34,294 nt of DNA from an uncultured Bacteroidaceae bacterium. GTDB lineage: Bacteria; Bacteroidota; Bacteroidia; Bacteroidales; Bacteroidaceae. The stretch lies in assembly GCA_944320785.1 (NCBI GenBank), contig CALUIR010000028.1, positions 1-34,294 on the forward strand, read 5' to 3'. Under the pieces are notes generated by a model. The model was not told where the DNA came from, did no database searches, and was given only the letters and a program-made list of their open reading frames with translations. Both the position numbers and the translations under genes were made by a program. Shown piece after piece: positions 31,441 through 34,294 of the stretch (its first letter is position 1; each line of letters opens with the position of its first letter).

Positions 31441-32244
31441 TTAACGATTGGCGTTCAAAATGATGTGTATGTGGCCGCTATCCCCGGTGAAGGTGAAATT
31501 GTGGTTGCGGAATGCTTCCTGCAATTGGTTGTTTTGCGTCAGTTCATGGGGGCTTCCGGCGATGATTCCTTTGTGTGGGGTCATGAGCCATATCTTGTGG
31601 CAGGCCTGTAAGGCTAAGTCCAGTTCATGGGTGGACAGGAGGATGGCTTTTCCTGTTTCTTGTGCTAATTTCCGTAGGAGCAGCAGGATGTTTGCCCGGT
31701 TCGGCAAGTCGAGATGCGAAGTTGGTTCATCCAGCAGGATGGCGGGTGTGTCTTGTGCCAATGCTTTGGCAATCATGGCGCGTTGTCGTTCCCCGTCAGA
31801 CAGTTGGTTGATTTTCTTTTTTTCATACCCTTGCAGATGCACTTGCCGGATAGCTTCTTCTGCTTTTTGCCGGTCTTCTTCCTTCAACGTGTTGAACCAT
31901 CCGGTGTGGGGGCTTCGTCCGGCGGCAACTAATCCGGCAACGTCCAGATGGGTATCTTCGATGCGGTCGGTGAGGACAAGGGCAATGAGCTTTGCCTTTT
32001 CGCGCAAGTTTTGTCGTTTCAGTTCTTTCCCGTTGACGAAGATTTGGCCGTTCAAGGGAGGTTGCAAGCCGGCCAAGGTGCGCAGCAAGGTGGATTTCCC
32101 GCATCCGTTAGGGCCTATCAGGCCAATCATTTCTCCTTGCCGGGCTTCCAGGGAGAGGTGTTCCTGCACGATGTGTATGTGTCTGCTGTTTTTTCGGTAG
32201 CCGATGCCCAGGTCGTGCGTGCATATGATGGGTTTCTCATTCAT
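31441..32244 (-). CDS. FecE-type ABC transporter ATP-binding protein
   Basis: 267 residues from MNEKPIICTHDLGIGY. Walker A GPNGCGKST (about 42-50), Q-loop LVLTDR, signature LSDGERQRAMIAKALAQ, Walker B ILLDEPTSHLD, and the H-loop LSTHELDLAL. Sequence style matches ATPases of iron-siderophore, haem or cobalamin importers (FecE/BtuD group). No matching FecCD permease or binding protein is next to it in this window, so its partner must lie elsewhere. Its start overlaps the cca stop by 8 bp, which implies co-expression. Confidence 0.85.
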   Translation of the reverse strand: MNEKPIICTHDLGIGYRKNSRHIHIVQEHLSLEARQGEMIGLIGPNGCGKSTLLRTLAGLQPPLNGQIFVNGKELKRQNLREKAKLIALVLTDRIEDTHLDVAGLVAAGRSPHTGWFNTLKEEDRQKAEEAIRQVHLQGYEKKKINQLSDGERQRAMIAKALAQDTPAILLDEPTSHLDLPNRANILLLLRKLAQETGKAILLSTHELDLALQACHKIWLMTPHKGIIAGSPHELTQNNQLQEAFRNHNFTFTGDSGHIHIILNANR

Positions 32245-33688
32245 GTTCTTCTGTTTGATGCCCTTGTATGGGCGTGAGTCCCATCTTCCGGGCTTCTTCC
32301 AATAGGAAGCGGTAGGCCGCTTCGTGTTCATTGGGGATTGCGCCGTCCAAGATAGCGTCTTTGATGGATGATTTCAGCGTGCCGATTTCTTTGCACGGGG
32401 AAAGCCCGAACACCTGCATGATTTCTTCCCCGCTGACGGGGGGCTGGAAGTTGCGTATGCGGTCTTTTTCTTCCAGGTCTTTCAGTTTTTTCCGGACGAG
32501 TTGGAAGTTGTCGAGGAATCTTTGTTTGCGTACTTGGTTTTTTGACGTGATGTCGGCTTCGCAAAGCAGCATGAGGTCTTCAATGTCATCGCCGGCGTCG
32601 AACAGCAGCCGCCGCACGGCAGAATCGGTCACTACGTCTTCTGCCAAGACAATGGGGCGCATGTGCAGCCCGACGAGTTTCTGCACGTATTTCATCTTTT
32701 CGTTCATCGGCAGCTTCATTTTCCGGAACACCCCTGGAATCATCTTTTCCCCGATGAAATTGTGGTTGTGGAAGGTCCATCCGTTGCGCGGGTCCCATCG
32801 TTTGGTGGAGGGCTTCCCGATGTCGTGCAGCAAGGCGGCCCACCTTAGCCATAAGTTGTCCGTGTGGGCGGATATGTTGTCAACGACCTCCAGTGTGTGG
32901 TAGAAATTGTCTTTGTGCGCCCGCCCGTTCCGGCTTTCCACGCCTCTCAAGGCAGCCAGTTCGGGGAAGATGAGTTCCAGCAGCCCGCATTCTTCCAGCA
33001 GGACAAACCCGATGGAGGGGCAGGGCGCGAGGAGCATTTTGTTCAGTTCATCGGCGATGCGTTCTTTGGAAATGATGTGGATGCGTTCTTTGTTCCGGCG
33101 GATGGCCTCGAAGGTTTCTTCATCGATGTGGAAGTTCAGTTGCGTGGCAAACCGTATGCCCCGCATCATCCGCAGCGGGTCGTCGCTGAAGGTGATGTCC
33201 GGGTCGAGCGGCGTGCGGATGGTTCTTTCCTGCAAGTCCTCTATTCCGTGGAACGGGTCGAGCAATGTGCCGAACCGTTCTTGGTTCAGGCACACGGCCA
33301 ATGCGTTGATGGTGAAGTCGCGCCGGTTTTGGTCGTCCTCCAATGTGCCGTCCTCTACGATGGGTTTCCGTGAATCGTGCGTGTAGGATTCTTTCCTTGC
33401 CCCGACAAACTCTATTTCCAGGTCGCGGAACTTGACTTGCGCCGTCCCGAAGTTCCTGAACACGGAGATGCGTGCTTTCTTGCCTAACTTGGCGCACAAG
33501 GCCTCGGCCATCCGGATGCCGCTTCCCACCACCACGATGTCGATGTCTTTCGAGGGTCGTTGCAGGAAGATGTCGCGCACGTATCCCCCGATGGCGTAGC
33601 ATTCCAGCCCCAATTCATCGGCAGTCTGGGATATTTGTTCAAAAATCTTTCCTTTGAAATGTTCCTTTAAGTCTGTTTCCTGCATCAT
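32237..33688 (-). CDS. cca: CCA tRNA nucleotidyltransferase with HD domain
   Basis: About 483 residues. Class II enzyme adding CCA to tRNA 3' ends. The head motif GGYVRDIFLQRPSKDIDIVVVGSG carries the DxD catalytic pair; further motifs are RRDFTINALAV and PLRMMRGIRFA. A C-terminal HD domain follows (HTLEVVDN, then ALLHDIGKPSTK), which may hydrolyse phosphate esters. I start at MMQETDLKEHF (33688; 33685 also possible), since the upstream extension overlaps the promoter. Followed by an ABC ATPase with 8-bp overlap. Confidence 0.93.
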   Translation of the reverse strand: MMQETDLKEHFKGKIFEQISQTADELGLECYAIGGYVRDIFLQRPSKDIDIVVVGSGIRMAEALCAKLGKKARISVFRNFGTAQVKFRDLEIEFVGARKESYTHDSRKPIVEDGTLEDDQNRRDFTINALAVCLNQERFGTLLDPFHGIEDLQERTIRTPLDPDITFSDDPLRMMRGIRFATQLNFHIDEETFEAIRRNKERIHIISKERIADELNKMLLAPCPSIGFVLLEECGLLELIFPELAALRGVESRNGRAHKDNFYHTLEVVDNISAHTDNLWLRWAALLHDIGKPSTKRWDPRNGWTFHNHNFIGEKMIPGVFRKMKLPMNEKMKYVQKLVGLHMRPIVLAEDVVTDSAVRRLLFDAGDDIEDLMLLCEADITSKNQVRKQRFLDNFQLVRKKLKDLEEKDRIRNFQPPVSGEEIMQVFGLSPCKEIGTLKSSIKDAILDGAIPNEHEAAYRFLLEEARKMGLTPIQGHQTEEHE

Positions 33689-33706
33689 TTCTTGCCTATT
33701 AAGGCG

Positions 33707-33739
33707 CAAAAATACAACAATTGCGCAGGGAAATGCAAA
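33707..33739 (-). promoter_or_regulatory. Promoter of cca
   Basis: On the minus strand TTTG (33736-33739), 21-nt spacer, TATTTTTG (33707-33714), 18 nt before the ATG at 33688. Perfect match to the Bacteroidota consensus. Confidence 0.65.
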
Positions 33740-33918
33740 TGTTGCCTGCGAAATCTGCGCGGGGCTGTCATTCCCACATCTGTTTCCAAAGGTTTCCATT
33801 TTGAGGTATTGACGTTGATGTTCCACGATGGGTATGGTTGAAACGACCCTATAATGAATTATTTAAACCTAACTTAATATATTCAAGTTTGAGGCATCAG
33901 GCCGCAAAGCATATTTGT
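33740..33918. other. Intergenic region, no gene seen
   Basis: AT-rich gap between the divergent cca and DUF6088 genes. No tRNA or coding frame is evident. It may contain the junction between core chromosome and an accessory insertion, but no repeat or attachment site is visible. Confidence 0.3.
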
Positions 33919-33951
33919 AATGTCCGATTTACTTTAAGAATTTCGGACATT
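33919..33951. promoter_or_regulatory. Inverted repeat, candidate operator of the DUF6088 gene
   Basis: AATGTCCGA (33919-33927) and TCGGACATT (33943-33951) are perfect 9-bp arms 15 bp apart. The right arm ends 1 bp before the -33 element of the promoter. AbiEi antitoxins repress their own promoters through inverted repeats, so this is a plausible operator; that link is inferred. Confidence 0.5.
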
Positions 33952-33952
33952 C

Positions 33953-33984
33953 TTTGTTATGCCAAGAGGAAAAGTTTATCTTTG
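33953..33984 (+). promoter_or_regulatory. Promoter of the DUF6088 gene
   Basis: TTTG (33953-33956), 20-nt spacer, TATCTTTG (33977-33984), 14 nt before the ATG at 33999. Perfect match to the Bacteroidota consensus. Confidence 0.7.
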
Positions 33985-33998
33985 CACCATTAATCAAA

Positions 33999-34294
33999 AT
34001 GGATATGAAAGTGATACTAACAAAGGAGATACGAAGCATTATTGATAGGAACGGGCCTAATAAGCTTTATATGGTGAGTGACTTTGCCCATCTGAATAAT
34101 GACGGGCTGGTTACTCGGGCGCTTTCCCGACTGGAGAAAGAGGGAGTTCTCATTCGTCTTTCTCAAGGTCTGTACTTATATCCATTACGGAATAAATTCG
34201 GTGTACTTCGCCCCTCCATAGAAGATATCGCATACGCTATAGCGGAAAAGGATAAGGCTCGTATTATACCTAGTGGATTGACTGCATTGAACAA
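33999..34294 (+). CDS. DUF6088 / AbiEi-type antitoxin-like protein (cut by window edge)
   Basis: 98 residues are visible; the frame is open at the right edge. Starts at ATG 33999 (33999-34001) or 34005. Pattern: an N-terminal winged-helix (FAHLNNDGLVTRALSRLEKE), the hallmark GVLIRLSQGLYLYPLRNKFG, then a PSIEDIAYAIAEKDKARIIPSG block, all as in DUF6088 proteins, which are related to the AbiEi antitoxin of type IV toxin-antitoxin and abortive-infection systems. In complete systems the next gene is the AbiEii nucleotidyltransferase toxin; it would lie beyond the window, so the pairing is not shown here. Confidence 0.7.
   Translation, partial: MDMKVILTKEIRSIIDRNGPNKLYMVSDFAHLNNDGLVTRALSRLEKEGVLIRLSQGLYLYPLRNKFGVLRPSIEDIAYAIAEKDKARIIPSGLTALN

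Noticed and set aside
1-34294. tRNA, rRNA or insertion sequence
   Set aside because: I read the gaps for tRNA-like arms, transposase frames and terminal repeats and found none that I can support.

Overview
This window comes from a member of the order Bacteroidales (Bacteroidota), probably a gut commensal. The evidence is the family content (DUF4837 and DUF4290 proteins, RseP next to Dxr, a five-gene inositol-lipid cluster, an Asp-type MurA) and the repeated occurrence of the Bacteroidota promoter -7 element TAnnTTTG upstream of genes, usually without a Shine-Dalgarno sequence. I cannot resolve the genus. Most of the window is chromosomal core. The two ends look accessory: a decayed DNA cytosine methyltransferase on the left and a truncated DUF6088/AbiEi-type antitoxin gene on the right.

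Layout. (1) 1-1133: the C-terminal tail of an unknown plus-strand protein, a hairpin, and a methyltransferase remnant. (2) 1134-4612, minus strand: an envelope cluster with a protein carrying two TonB C-terminal domains, a lipoprotein resembling the SecD P1 head, and two SIMPL/DUF541 proteins. (3) 5066-12933, plus strand: an eight-gene run of rlmN, a DUF4837 lipoprotein, pdxA, then nucleotidyltransferase, ATP-grasp, CDP-alcohol phosphatidyltransferase, HAD phosphatase and myo-inositol-1-phosphate synthase. It closes at a very strong intrinsic terminator. (4) 13309-16202, plus strand: a receiver-less sigma-54 activator, LptE, a TPR-like protein and SecG, again closed by a strong terminator. (5) 16439-16886: a small lipoprotein gene broken by a +1 frameshift. 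(6) 16927-18756, minus strand: an MsbA-type ABC exporter. (7) 18757-19350: a structured non-coding gap holding six exact 23-bp tandem units. (8) 19351-24391, minus strand: a TolC / HlyD / two ABC-2 permease export operon without an ATPase. (9) 24764-27922, plus strand: tsaB, DUF4290, murA, rimM. (10) 27977-33688, minus strand: cca and an orphan FecE-type ATPase, then an M23 peptidase-like protein, dxr and rseP. (11) 33999 to the right edge: the DUF6088 antitoxin-like gene with a promoter and a dyad that could be its operator.

How the genes work together. The most coherent system is 8318-12933. MIPS makes inositol-1-phosphate from glucose-6-phosphate, the CDP-alcohol transferase attaches it to a lipid, and the HAD enzyme removes the phosphate to give phosphatidylinositol. 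The nucleotidyltransferase and ATP-grasp genes overlap or abut these genes but have no settled role in the pathway. Much of the rest also serves the envelope: LptE, SecG, MsbA-type export, MurA, RseP, the M23 protein, and Dxr for isoprenoids.

The most unusual non-coding features are two separate intergenic tandem arrays of six units each, with periods of about 22 bp (13058-13189, degenerate) and exactly 23 bp (18985-19122).
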